Shown here: one piece after another, positions 25,873-34,060 of the stretch | Position numbering within the stretch: the first letter of the stretch is position 1 | Layout: every line of letters starts with the position of its first letter | NCBI RefSeq assembly: GCF_016616235.1 | Contig: NZ_CP067100.1 | Span: 868,001-932,000 of the forward strand | DNA: 64,000 bases | Direction of reading: 5' to 3' | Source: Bradyrhizobium diazoefficiens | GTDB taxonomy: Bacteria > Pseudomonadota > Alphaproteobacteria > Rhizobiales > Xanthobacteraceae | Position numbers and translations under genes: made by a program | The notes under the pieces: generated by a model | Told to the model about the DNA's origin: nothing | Seen by the model: only the letters and a program-made list of their open reading frames with translations | Database searches by the model: none

Positions 25873-25903
25873 CCCCAACCCTCTCCCGCAAGCGGGCGAG
25901 GGG
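25873..25903. repeat. family A repeat, copy A4, right part
   Basis: Begins with the second copy of the target duplication CCCCAACCCTC and continues as hairpin CTCCCGCAAGCGGGCGAG, the end of the repeat interrupted by the IS4-type element. It is followed by a 38-bp spacer to the 3' end of the DNA ligase gene. Confidence 0.82.
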
Positions 25904-25941
25904 GCGCACTGTCTCTGCGGCGACGATCGAGCCTCATCCCT

Positions 25942-27819
25942 TCACGCTTCAATCTCGGCCGCCTCGGCCTTCAGCATCTTTTCCAGCGTTTCCAGCCTAT
26001 CCGCCTCCCGCGGCGGCTTGTCCCAGCGCAGGCGATTGATGCGGGGGAAGCGCATGGCGACGCCGGATTTGTGCCGCGGCGAGCGCTGCAGGCCCTCGAA
26101 CGCCACCTCCAGCACCAAGCCCTTGTCCGCCTCATGGACGACATGGCGGACGGGACCGAATTTTTCGGTGGTGTTGCGGCGGACGAAACGGTCGATCTGC
26201 AGGAGCTCCTCGTCGGTGAAGCCAAAGTAAGCTTTTCCGACCGGCACCAGTTCGTCGCCGGCATCGCCTTCGGTCCAGACGCCAAAGGTGTAGTCGGAAT
26301 AATAGGACGAGCGCTTGCCGTGGCCGCGCTGCGCATACATCAGCACGGCATCGATGATGTGCGGATCGCGCTTCCACTTCCACCATTGGCCCTTCGGCCG
26401 TCCCGGCAGATAAGGCGCATCGCGCCGCTTCAGCATCACGCCTTCGACGGCGTCGGCGTCTTCGCCAGCACCGGCGCTTGCAGGATCGGCGCGTGCAGCG
26501 GTCAATGCGTCCCAGCTTGCGAAGGGAACGGTGGGTGAGAGATCGATGCGCGGATCGTCGAGCTTTGCGATGAATGTCTCCAGCCGCTCGCGCCGCTCCG
26601 CGAACGGCAGCTCGCGCAGATCGTTCTCGTCGTCGCCGAGCAGGTCGTAGGCGCGAAGATGGATCGGAAACTCCTTGATCAGTTTTGGCGAGACGACCTT
26701 GCGGTTGAGCCGCTGTTGCAGCACGTTGAAGCTCTGCACGCGGCCTTCGCGCAGGATCAGTAACTCTCCGTCGATGGCGCCAGGCAGCCGCAGCGACGGT
26801 ACGAGGTCGGGAAAGCTCCCCGTGATGTCCTCGCCGGTGCGCGAATAGAGCCGCGCGGTGATGTGGCCGCGGTCGTCGCGCCCGGCCACCGCCTGAACAC
26901 GGATGCCGTCCCATTTCCATTCGGCGATGTAGTCGGCAGGATCGAGCGCGGCGAAATCGGTGTCCTCGATCGCATGCGCCAGCATCACGGGGCGGAACGG
27001 CGCGGGATCGCGATTGACCGGCTTGTCGGCGCGGCCTTCCAGCCAGGCGAACAGGTCGAGATAGGGCGGCGAGAGGCCCGGCCAGATCAGCTCGATCTCA
27101 TGCGGGTCCTTGTCGCCGAGCGCGGCCGCGGCGGTCTTCGCCAGACGCGCGGAAATGCCAATGCGCAAGGCGCCGGTGACCAGTTTCAGCAGCGCCCAGC
27201 GGCCGGTCTCATCTAACTCGTCGAGCCAGCGTTCGAGCTGCTTGGGCAGCTCGGTCTTGCCAAGCGTGCGCAGCGTGGTGACGACCTCGGTGAGGGTCGG
27301 CGGCGGTGGGTTGTTGTGATTGCTCGGGTGAGGCGCATCACTGGCATCTCGCCCGCGGTACCCCCCTCCCTGACCCTCCCCCGCAAGGGGGGAGGGGACG
27401 GAGAGGTTCGTGCGTCCATCACTCGCTGAATCAATTTCATTGGTCGAGCCCGTCCGTCGCCGCGCGCGCAACTGCGCTCCCTCCCCTCTTGTGGGGGAGG
27501 GTGGGGGAGAGGGGTGGCCCGGAAAAGATTCGCCATTGTTGACGATTCTCCGCGGCCACATCAGCGCCACCGTCTCCGAGAGATCGCCGACATAGTCGTA
27601 ACTCAACCCGAACAGCACCGGGTCGGTGCGTGACGCGATCAAATCGCGGATCAGTGCGGGCTTGGCATGCTTGAAGCTGAGCGCGCCGGTCAGCGCGGCG
27701 AGCGCATAGCCGCGGTCGGGATCGCCGACCTCGCGGAAATAACTGGTGATCAGCCGCAGCTTGTTGTTGCGGCCGGGCTCGTAGGCGAGGCGGTCCAGGA
27801 GTTCGGCGAAGCGGTTCAT
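25942..27819 (-). CDS. ATP-dependent DNA ligase of the ligase-associated damage-response set, with repeat-derived insert
   Basis: 625 aa. Adenylation motif I is KWDG at residues 302-305 (AEWKWDGIRVQA), followed by TARLYSRTGEDIT, AIDGELLI, DAVEGVMLKRRDAPY and the C-terminal OB-fold region with KGQWWKWKRDPHIIDAVLM. The N-terminal domain is split by residues about 98-172, a low-complexity Pro/Gly/Arg-rich segment. Much of it (residues ~100-154) is encoded by family A repeat A5; relatives are near 540-550 aa in my knowledge. The ATGA overlap with the MBL exonuclease gene shows coupling. Works with the exonuclease, the helicase at 31477 and PdeM at 34061 in DNA repair. Confidence 0.92.
   Translation of the reverse strand: MNRFAELLDRLAYEPGRNNKLRLITSYFREVGDPDRGYALAALTGALSFKHAKPALIRDLIASRTDPVLFGLSYDYVGDLSETVALMWPRRIVNNGESFPGHPSPPPSPTRGEGAQLRARRRTGSTNEIDSASDGRTNLSVPSPLAGEGQGGGYRGRDASDAPHPSNHNNPPPPTLTEVVTTLRTLGKTELPKQLERWLDELDETGRWALLKLVTGALRIGISARLAKTAAAALGDKDPHEIELIWPGLSPPYLDLFAWLEGRADKPVNRDPAPFRPVMLAHAIEDTDFAALDPADYIAEWKWDGIRVQAVAGRDDRGHITARLYSRTGEDITGSFPDLVPSLRLPGAIDGELLILREGRVQSFNVLQQRLNRKVVSPKLIKEFPIHLRAYDLLGDDENDLRELPFAERRERLETFIAKLDDPRIDLSPTVPFASWDALTAARADPASAGAGEDADAVEGVMLKRRDAPYLPGRPKGQWWKWKRDPHIIDAVLMYAQRGHGKRSSYYSDYTFGVWTEGDAGDELVPVGKAYFGFTDEELLQIDRFVRRNTTEKFGPVRHVVHEADKGLVLEVAFEGLQRSPRHKSGVAMRFPRINRLRWDKPPREADRLETLEKMLKAEAAEIEA
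27359..27520. repeat. family A-like repeat, copy A5, inside the DNA ligase coding sequence
   Basis: CCTCCCTGACCCTCCCCCGC, then AAGGGGGGAGGGGACGGAGA, and at the other end CTCCCTCCCCTCTTGTGGGG with GAGGGTGGGGGAGAGGGG. The interval is 162 bases, divisible by three, and carries no stop in the ligase frame. It translates to SPPPSPTRGEGAQLRARRR and NLSVPSPLAGEGQGGGY, typical of translated family A copies. Confidence 0.85.
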
Positions 27820-28862
27820 GCCTCGGCCTCGCCCTCAAGTGGCGCCTCGCTCTCCTCCTCATCGCCGTAGCCGACGAGATCGAGCGGCCGCGCCCGCAGG
27901 CCGCGCGACCTGCACCAATGCACCAGCGCGTCTTCCTGGCCGTGAGTGACCCATATCTCTTCCGCGCCGGTCGCCGCGATGGTCGCGGTGAGGCCGTTCC
28001 AATCGGCGTGGTCGGAGATCACCAGCGGCAGTTCGATGCCGCGCTGCCGCGCGCGGGCGCGCACGCGCATCCATCCCGATGCGAAGGCGGTGACCGGATC
28101 GGGAAACCGGCGCGTCCAGAGATCGGACGTCGCCGATGGCGGCGCCAGCGCGATGGTGCCGGCGAGCGCCGCCTTCTTCATGCCCTTCACGGGCCTGAGC
28201 TCGCCAAGATCGATGCCGCGGCTCTGGTAGTAATGCGTGATCGTCTCCATCGCGCCATGCAGATAGATCGGCGCGTCATAGCCGGCCTGCCGCAACAGCG
28301 CGATGACGCGCTGCGCCTTGCCGAGCGAATAGGCGCCGACCAGATGCGCGCGCTCGGGAAACAGCGCGACGGAGGCCAGCAGCTTCTTCACCTCGTCGCC
28401 GGCATCGCCGTGCCGGAAAACCGGCAGCCCGAAGGTGGCCTCGGTGATGAAGACGTCGCAGGGCACCAGCTCGAAGGGCGTGCAGGTCGGATCGGGCGCA
28501 TCCTTGTAGTCGCCGGAGGCGACGATGCAGGTGTCCTTGCACGTCACCGCGATCTGGGCCGAGCCGAGCACATGACCGGCCGGATGAAACTTGACGTTGA
28601 CATCGCCGAGCCGGATCTCTTCGCCATAGCGGATGACTTGCGTCGATCCGGCAAAATTCTCACCATAGCGCAGCCGCATCATATCAAGCGTTTCCTGCGT
28701 CGCCAGCACCGCGCCATGGCCGGCGCGGGCGTGGTCGGAATGGCCGTGGGTGATCACGGCCCGCTCGACGGGACGGACAGGGTCGATATGGAAGCCGCCG
28801 GGCTTGCAGCACAGGCCGGCAGCAACTGGCAGCAGGATGTCTTGCGGACGCATGGTGTTCAT
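27816..28862 (-). CDS. ligase-associated MBL-fold DNA exonuclease
   Basis: About 348 aa from ATG 28862 (MNTMRPQDILLPVAAGLCCK); ATG 28853 is an equal candidate and the frame reaches 28877. MBL/beta-CASP-like features: RAVITHGHSDHARAGHGAVL (zinc site HGHSDH), FHPAGHVLGSAQIAV, CIVASGDYKD and ELPLVISDHADWNGL. It is the exonuclease partner (YSH1/mRNA-3'-end-processing-like) in the ligase-associated cluster. Stop overlaps the ligase start (ATGA). Confidence 0.92.
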   Translation of the reverse strand: MNTMRPQDILLPVAAGLCCKPGGFHIDPVRPVERAVITHGHSDHARAGHGAVLATQETLDMMRLRYGENFAGSTQVIRYGEEIRLGDVNVKFHPAGHVLGSAQIAVTCKDTCIVASGDYKDAPDPTCTPFELVPCDVFITEATFGLPVFRHGDAGDEVKKLLASVALFPERAHLVGAYSLGKAQRVIALLRQAGYDAPIYLHGAMETITHYYQSRGIDLGELRPVKGMKKAALAGTIALAPPSATSDLWTRRFPDPVTAFASGWMRVRARARQRGIELPLVISDHADWNGLTATIAATGAEEIWVTHGQEDALVHWCRSRGLRARPLDLVGYGDEEESEAPLEGEAEA

Positions 28863-28889
28863 ATAGGAAGCGGTCACTCCAAATTAACC

Positions 28890-28972
28890 CGTCATGGGCG
28901 GGCTTGACCCGCGCATCCGTCCTCTTAAACAGTCGTTCTTTTGATGGATTGCCGGTCAAGCCCGGCACTGAC
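28890..28972. repeat. family B-like repeat, copy B5
   Basis: CGTCATGGGCGGGCTTGACC at the left and GGATTGCCGGTCAAGCCCGG followed by CACTGAC at the right form complementary modules (GGGCTTGACC / GGTCAAGCCC) around a short spacer. It lies between the divergent exonuclease and methyltransferase genes and must overlap their promoter region. Confidence 0.75.
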
Positions 28973-28987
28973 ACTCCGGTTCCAAAG

Positions 28988-29914
28988 ATGCCCCTGCGCC
29001 TGTTCTTGTCCTCCGGCGATCTGATGGCCGACCGCCGCTTCGAGTTCGCGCGCGACCTCCAGCTCAAGGGCGATCTGCCGGCCGCTGCCGACCTGCTGGA
29101 GCAGGCGCTCGAGCTCGCGCCGAGCTTCACGTCGGCCTGGTTTACGCTTGGCGAAATCCGCAGCCAGCTCGGCGAGCGCGACAAGGCGATCGCCGCCTTT
29201 CGCGAGGCGCGCCGATCCGATCCTGCTGACCAGCACGGCGCCGGCCTGCATTTGATCCGATTGGGCGATGAGCAATTGTCCGAGATGCCCAAGGCCTACG
29301 TGCAGGCCCTGTTCGATCAATATGCGCCGCGCTTCGAGGACGTGCTGATCAACGATCTCGGCTATCGCGCGCCATCGCTGATTTTCAAGGCCGTGCTCGC
29401 CGCCCGCGTCGCGGCGAAGAAGCCCGCGCTGTTCAAGCGCGCCATCGACCTTGGTTGCGGCACCGGGCTTGCGGCCGCGGCCTTCGCAAGACAGGTCGAT
29501 CAGTTCGTCGGAATCGATCTGTCACCCGGCATGATCAAGCAGGCGCGCGCCACCGGCCTCTATGCCGAGTTCGAGGTCGCCGACATGATCGACGGCTTGC
29601 GCGGCAAGAGCGATGCCAGTGCGAACCTGGTCGTGGCGGCGGATGCGTTCGTCTATCTCTCCGATCTCGCGCCGGTGCTCACCGAAGCCAGGCGCGTGCT
29701 CGTATCCGGCGGCGTGCTCGCCTTCACGCTGGAGACGCATGACGGCAGCGGCATCGTTCTCGGCGAAGGTCTGCGCTATGCCCATGCCGCGGAATACGTG
29801 CGCGGAGCCATCGCCGGAGCCGGGCTCAAGCTGCTGACCCTGGAGCCGGCCTCGCCGCGCAACGAGAACAACGAGCCGGTACGCGGCCTCGTCGTTGTTG
29901 CCGAGAAAACTTGA
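28988..29914 (+). CDS. SAM-dependent methyltransferase with N-terminal TPR repeats (COG4976-type)
   Basis: 308 aa from ATG 28988 (MPLRLFLSSGDLMADRRFEF); ATG further upstream would translate repeat B5. Residues about 12-90 form TPR-like helices (FEFARDLQLKGDLPAAADLL, AWFTLGEIRSQLGERDKAIA). The methyltransferase domain has SAM-binding AIDLGCGTGLAAAAFARQVD, then FVGIDLSPGMIKQARATGLY. Predicted soluble; the substrate is unknown. It sits between the two halves of the ligase-associated repair set but I see no functional tie. Confidence 0.88.
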   Translation: MPLRLFLSSGDLMADRRFEFARDLQLKGDLPAAADLLEQALELAPSFTSAWFTLGEIRSQLGERDKAIAAFREARRSDPADQHGAGLHLIRLGDEQLSEMPKAYVQALFDQYAPRFEDVLINDLGYRAPSLIFKAVLAARVAAKKPALFKRAIDLGCGTGLAAAAFARQVDQFVGIDLSPGMIKQARATGLYAEFEVADMIDGLRGKSDASANLVVAADAFVYLSDLAPVLTEARRVLVSGGVLAFTLETHDGSGIVLGEGLRYAHAAEYVRGAIAGAGLKLLTLEPASPRNENNEPVRGLVVVAEKT

Positions 29915-30030
29915 GTCTAGGCGCTAGCCGCCAGCCGATTTGAGCGTCATTGCGTCGCAAAGCTGCGACTTCCCACTTGCGAGCTGTGCGGCGATGCCAG
30001 CACAATGCGCGCACAGGGAGAGAAACAACA

Positions 30031-31260
30031 ATGACGAAGAATCCATCGCGGCGCGATGTCGGCGCCGCCGCGCTCGCCACCATCGCTGCGTCCGTGCTGC
30101 CCGCGCCGTATGTCTGGGCCGCGGAGAAGAAATACGATGCCGGCGCCAGCGACACCGAGATCAAGATCGGCCAGACCGTGCCGCATTCCGGCCCCGGTTC
30201 GCTCTACGGCGTGCTCGGGCGCATCGGCGAGGCCTATTTCCAGATGCTGAACGAGAAGGGCGGCATCAACGGACGCAAGGTCAAATTCCTGACCATGGAC
30301 GATGCCTACAGCGCGCCGAAATGCGTCGAGGCGACGCGGCGCCTGGTGGAGCAGGAGGAAGTGCTCGCGCTCTACGGTTCGCTCGGCACCGCGCCGCAGA
30401 CCTCCGTGCACAAATACCTGAACTCCAAGGGGGTGCCGCAGTTGCTGCTCAACACCGGCGCGTCGAAATGGAATAACCCGAAGGAGTTCAAATGGACCAT
30501 GGCGGGCCTGCCGCTTTATCCGACCGAGGCACGCATCCTGGCGCGGCACGTCGTCAGCGTGAAGCCGAACGCCAAGGTCGGCATTCTCTACCAGAATGAC
30601 GATTTCGGCCGCGACTTCTTGGGTCCGTTCAAGAAGGTGCTGGCCGACGTCGGCGGCACCGCGCAGGTGATCATGGAGCAGACCTACGATCTCACCGATC
30701 CGACCGTCGATTCCCAGCTCATCAATCTCTCGAAATCGGGCGCGGACGTCTTCTACAACATCTCCACCGGCAAGGCGTCGTCGCAATCGATCCGGAAAGT
30801 GGCCGAGCTCGGCTGGAAGCCACTGCAGCTGCTGTCCGCCGGCTCGACCGGCCGCTCGATTCTCAACGCCGCGGGCCTTGAGAACTGCACCGGCATTGTC
30901 GCCATCCGCTACAACAAGGAGGTCGGCCTGCCGAAATGGGAGAAGGACCCGGACGTGATGGCGTTTGAGGAGCTGCGCAAGAAGTACACGCCGGCCATCG
31001 ATCCCGACAACACCATCGCCTTTGCCGGCTACGGCCAGGCGGTGACGATGGGCGAGATCCTGCGCCGCTGCGGCGACGATCTCACCCGCGCCAACGTGCT
31101 GAAGCAGGCCTCGAATCTCAACGGCTTCCACTCGCCCTATTTCCTCGACGGCGTCACCTACAGCTACACGCCCGAGGACTACACCCCGATGAAGACGCTG
31201 TTCATCTCCACCTTCAGCGGCAAGGATTGGGACATCTCCGACAAGCCGATGTCGGAGTAG
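30031..31260 (+). CDS. ABC transporter substrate-binding protein, branched-chain amino acid/amide type
   Basis: 409 aa from ATG 30031 with AGGGAGAG upstream. A Tat-like signal sequence follows: NPSRRDVGAAALATIAASVL, PAPYVWAAEKKY. The mature Peripla_BP_6 domain is shown by TEIKIGQTVPHSGPGSLYGV, ARRLVEQEEVLALYGSLG-like RRLVEQEEVLALYGSLGTAP and QVIMEQTYDLTDPTVDSQLI. Such proteins feed LIV-type transporters, but no permease or ATPase is adjacent, making it an orphan. A family A repeat separates it from the helicase gene. Confidence 0.9.
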   Translation: MTKNPSRRDVGAAALATIAASVLPAPYVWAAEKKYDAGASDTEIKIGQTVPHSGPGSLYGVLGRIGEAYFQMLNEKGGINGRKVKFLTMDDAYSAPKCVEATRRLVEQEEVLALYGSLGTAPQTSVHKYLNSKGVPQLLLNTGASKWNNPKEFKWTMAGLPLYPTEARILARHVVSVKPNAKVGILYQNDDFGRDFLGPFKKVLADVGGTAQVIMEQTYDLTDPTVDSQLINLSKSGADVFYNISTGKASSQSIRKVAELGWKPLQLLSAGSTGRSILNAAGLENCTGIVAIRYNKEVGLPKWEKDPDVMAFEELRKKYTPAIDPDNTIAFAGYGQAVTMGEILRRCGDDLTRANVLKQASNLNGFHSPYFLDGVTYSYTPEDYTPMKTLFISTFSGKDWDISDKPMSE

Positions 31261-31269
31261 GACGGCATG

Positions 31270-31419
31270 TCTCTTCCCTCGCCCCGCTTGCGGGGAGAGG
31301 GTAGGGTGAGGGGGAGTCTCCGCAGGGACGCTGGCAGTTGGATGCGCGGAGACTCCCCCTCACCCGGAATTCGCGCTGGCGCGCAAATTCCGGCCTCTCC
31401 CCGCACGCGGGGAGAGGCG
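31270..31419. repeat. family A palindromic repeat, copy A6
   Basis: CCTCGCCCCGCTTGCGGGGA with GAGGGTAGGGTGAGGGGGAG on the left, and TCCCCCTCACCCGGAATTCG, GCAAATTCCGGCCTCTCCCC, GCACGCGGGGAGAGGCGA on the right. It fills the space before the helicase; the helicase frame is open through it, but that translation (MSLPSPRLRGEGRVRGSL) is repeat-like and I exclude it from the gene. Confidence 0.87.
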
Positions 31420-31476
31420 AAGGAAGCCCCGCCCCACCCCTCGACGAACCCGCGCCCACGGCTTACCTGTCATGCC

Positions 31477-34047
31477 GTGCCGCCCCGCATCCTCGACATC
31501 CCGGCCAAGCCGACCACGCTGCTGCCCGACCGCTTCCAGGCGTGGTTCGCGGCCCGCGGCTGGTCGCCGCGCGCGCATCAACTCGCGCTGCTGGAGAAAG
31601 CGCGCGAGGACGCTAGCGCGCTGCTGATCGCGCCGACCGGCGCCGGCAAGACGCTGGCGGGCTTCCTGCCGACGCTGGTGGAGCTGTCGTCTCCCGCACG
31701 GGATGCAAGTGCGAAGCAAAGTCTCGTCTCCACCGGCCGCCGCGTTCAGCGCAGCGCCGGCCTCCACACCCTCTACATCTCCCCCCTCAAGGCGCTCGCC
31801 GTTGACATCGCCCGCAACCTCGAGCGGCCGGTCGCCGAGATGGGGCTGCCGATCAAGGTGGAGACCCGCACCGGCGACACGCCGGTGTCGCGGCGGCAGC
31901 GGCAGCGGCGCTATCCGCCGGACATCCTGCTGACGACGCCGGAGCAGCTCGCCCTGCTGCTGTCCTCCGATGACGCACCGTTCCTATTCTCCTCGCTGAA
32001 GCGCATCGTGCTGGACGAGCTGCATGCGTTGGTGACCTCGAAGCGCGGCGATCTGCTCTCGCTCGGCTTGGCGCGGTTGTGGCGACTGGCGCCGCAGATG
32101 CGCGCGATCGGCCTGTCGGCGACGGTGGCCGAGCCGGAATCGCTGGCACGATTCCTGGTCCCACAGCCGAAGGACAGCGCCGTATCGGCCGACATCGTTG
32201 TCGCCGGCGGCGCGGCGCCGCCGCTGGTCGAGATGCTCGACACCCGCGAGCGGCTGCCCTGGGCCGGCCACAGCGCGCGCCATGCGCTCCCCGAGATCTA
32301 CGAGCTGATCAAGGCGAACAAGACCACGCTGGTGTTCGTCAACACCCGCAGCCAGGCCGAGATGCTGTTCCAGAATCTCTGGAGCATGAACGATGACGGC
32401 CTTGCCATCGCTTTGCATCACGGCTCGCTCGACGTCGCCCAGCGCCGCAAGGTCGAGGACGCCATGTCGGCAGGACGCCTGCGCGGCGTGGTCTGCACCT
32501 CCTCGCTCGACCTCGGCGTCGACTGGGGCGACGTCGATCTCGTCGTCAACATCGGCGCGCCAAAAGGCTCATCGCGCCTGATGCAGCGCATCGGTCGCGC
32601 CAACCACCGCCTGGACGAAGCCTCGCGCGCGGTATTGGTGCCCGCCAACCGGTTCGAGGTGTTGGAATGCCGGGTCGCCATCGATGCCATCGCCGAGAAC
32701 GCGCAGGACACGCCGCCGTTGCGCACCGGCGCGCTCGACGTGCTGGCCCAGCATGTGCTCGGCTGCGCCTGCGGCGAGCCGTTCCTGAGTGACGAGCTCT
32801 ACGGCGAAATCCGCGCCGCCGCGCCCTACGCAGGTCTCACGCGGCCGGATTTCGACGACGTCGTCGATTTCGTCGCCTCCGGCGGCTACGCGCTCAAGAC
32901 CTATGAGCGCTTCGCCCGCATCAAGCAGGACAAGGAGGGCCGCTGGCGCGTCGCCAATCCAAAGGTGCGACAGAGCTACCGGATGAATGTCGGCACCATC
33001 GTCGAGGACGACATGCTGAAGGTGCGGCTGGTGCGCTCGCGCGGCGGTGGAACGGGGTCGACCGGCGTGATCGCGCGTGGCGGCCGGTTGCTCGGTGAGA
33101 TCGAGGAGGCTTTCATCGAGGGCCTCTCGCCCGGCGACACCTTCGTGTTCTCAGGCGAGGTGGTGCGCTACGAAACCCTGGTCGAGGACCAGGTCTATGT
33201 CTCGCGCGCGCATGAGAAGGACCCGAAGGTACCGTCCTATATGGGCGGCAAGTTTCCGCTCTCGACCTATCTCGCCGAGCGCGTCCGCCGCCTGCTCGAT
33301 GACGGGCGCGCATGGGGGGCTTTGCCGGAGCAGGTGCGCGACTGGCTGTCGCAACAGAAGGACGTCTCACGCGTGCCGGCCGTACGCGAACTGCTGGTCG
33401 AGAGCTTCCCGCGCGCCAACAAGCATTACATCGTCTGCTACCCCTTCGAAGGGCGGCTGGCGCACCAGACCCTCGGCATGCTGTTGACGCGCCGGCTCGA
33501 GCGCGCCCGCGCCCGTCCGCTCGGCTTCGTCGCCAATGAATATGCGGTGGCGATCTGGGGCCTTGGCGACACGTCGTTCATGATCCGCAACGGCAGGCTG
33601 GACCTCGACGCGCTGTTCGACCCGGATATGCTCGGCGACGACCTCGAGGCCTGGCTCGCCGAATCCGCGCTGATGAAGCGCACCTTCCGCAATTGCGCGA
33701 TCATCTCCGGCCTGATCGCGCGTCGGCATACCGGCGAGGAGAAGAGCCGCCGCCAAGTGCTGTTCTCCACTGACCTCGTCTACGACGTCTTGCGAAAACA
33801 CCAGGCCGACCACGTCCTGCTGCGCGCCGCCCGCGCCGATGCCGCCACCGGCCTGCTCGATCTGCGCCGCCTCAGCGACATGCTCACCCGCATTCAGGGC
33901 CGCATCACGCACCGGGAACTCGACCACGTCTCCCCGCTCGCCGTGCCCGTGATGCTGGAAATCGGCCGCGAGTCAGTTTATGGCGAAGCTGGCGACGAGC
34001 TGTTGGCGGAGGCCGCCGACGAGCTGGTCAAAGAGGCGATGGGATAA
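31477..34047 (+). CDS. ligase-associated DEXH-box DNA helicase (Lhr-core-like)
   Basis: 856 aa from GTG 31477 (VPPRILDIPAKPTTLLPDRF). Superfamily 2 motifs: Q-like PRAHQLALLE, motif I IAPTGAGKTLAGF (about residues 52-64), Ia HTLYISPLKALAVDIARNLE, Ib LTTPEQLALLL, II IVLDELHALVTSKRGDL, III GLSATVAEP, IV TLVFVNTRSQAEMLF, V TSSLDLGVDWG and VI MQRIGRANHRLDEASRAVL. The Lhr C-terminal extension follows. Between motifs I and Ia, residues ~70-93 (SSPARDASAKQSLVSTGRRV) form an unusual Ser/Arg-rich linker. Partner of the ligase, exonuclease and PdeM. Confidence 0.93.
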   Translation: MPPRILDIPAKPTTLLPDRFQAWFAARGWSPRAHQLALLEKAREDASALLIAPTGAGKTLAGFLPTLVELSSPARDASAKQSLVSTGRRVQRSAGLHTLYISPLKALAVDIARNLERPVAEMGLPIKVETRTGDTPVSRRQRQRRYPPDILLTTPEQLALLLSSDDAPFLFSSLKRIVLDELHALVTSKRGDLLSLGLARLWRLAPQMRAIGLSATVAEPESLARFLVPQPKDSAVSADIVVAGGAAPPLVEMLDTRERLPWAGHSARHALPEIYELIKANKTTLVFVNTRSQAEMLFQNLWSMNDDGLAIALHHGSLDVAQRRKVEDAMSAGRLRGVVCTSSLDLGVDWGDVDLVVNIGAPKGSSRLMQRIGRANHRLDEASRAVLVPANRFEVLECRVAIDAIAENAQDTPPLRTGALDVLAQHVLGCACGEPFLSDELYGEIRAAAPYAGLTRPDFDDVVDFVASGGYALKTYERFARIKQDKEGRWRVANPKVRQSYRMNVGTIVEDDMLKVRLVRSRGGGTGSTGVIARGGRLLGEIEEAFIEGLSPGDTFVFSGEVVRYETLVEDQVYVSRAHEKDPKVPSYMGGKFPLSTYLAERVRRLLDDGRAWGALPEQVRDWLSQQKDVSRVPAVRELLVESFPRANKHYIVCYPFEGRLAHQTLGMLLTRRLERARARPLGFVANEYAVAIWGLGDTSFMIRNGRLDLDALFDPDMLGDDLEAWLAESALMKRTFRNCAIISGLIARRHTGEEKSRRQVLFSTDLVYDVLRKHQADHVLLRAARADAATGLLDLRRLSDMLTRIQGRITHRELDHVSPLAVPVMLEIGRESVYGEAGDELLAEAADELVKEAMG

Positions 34048-34060
34048 GAGCAGGTTTGAC

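Noticed and set aside
31267..31476. Extended N-terminus for the DEXH helicase
   Set aside because: The frame is open through repeat A6 and gives repeat-like residues; the GTG at 31477 begins the conserved protein.
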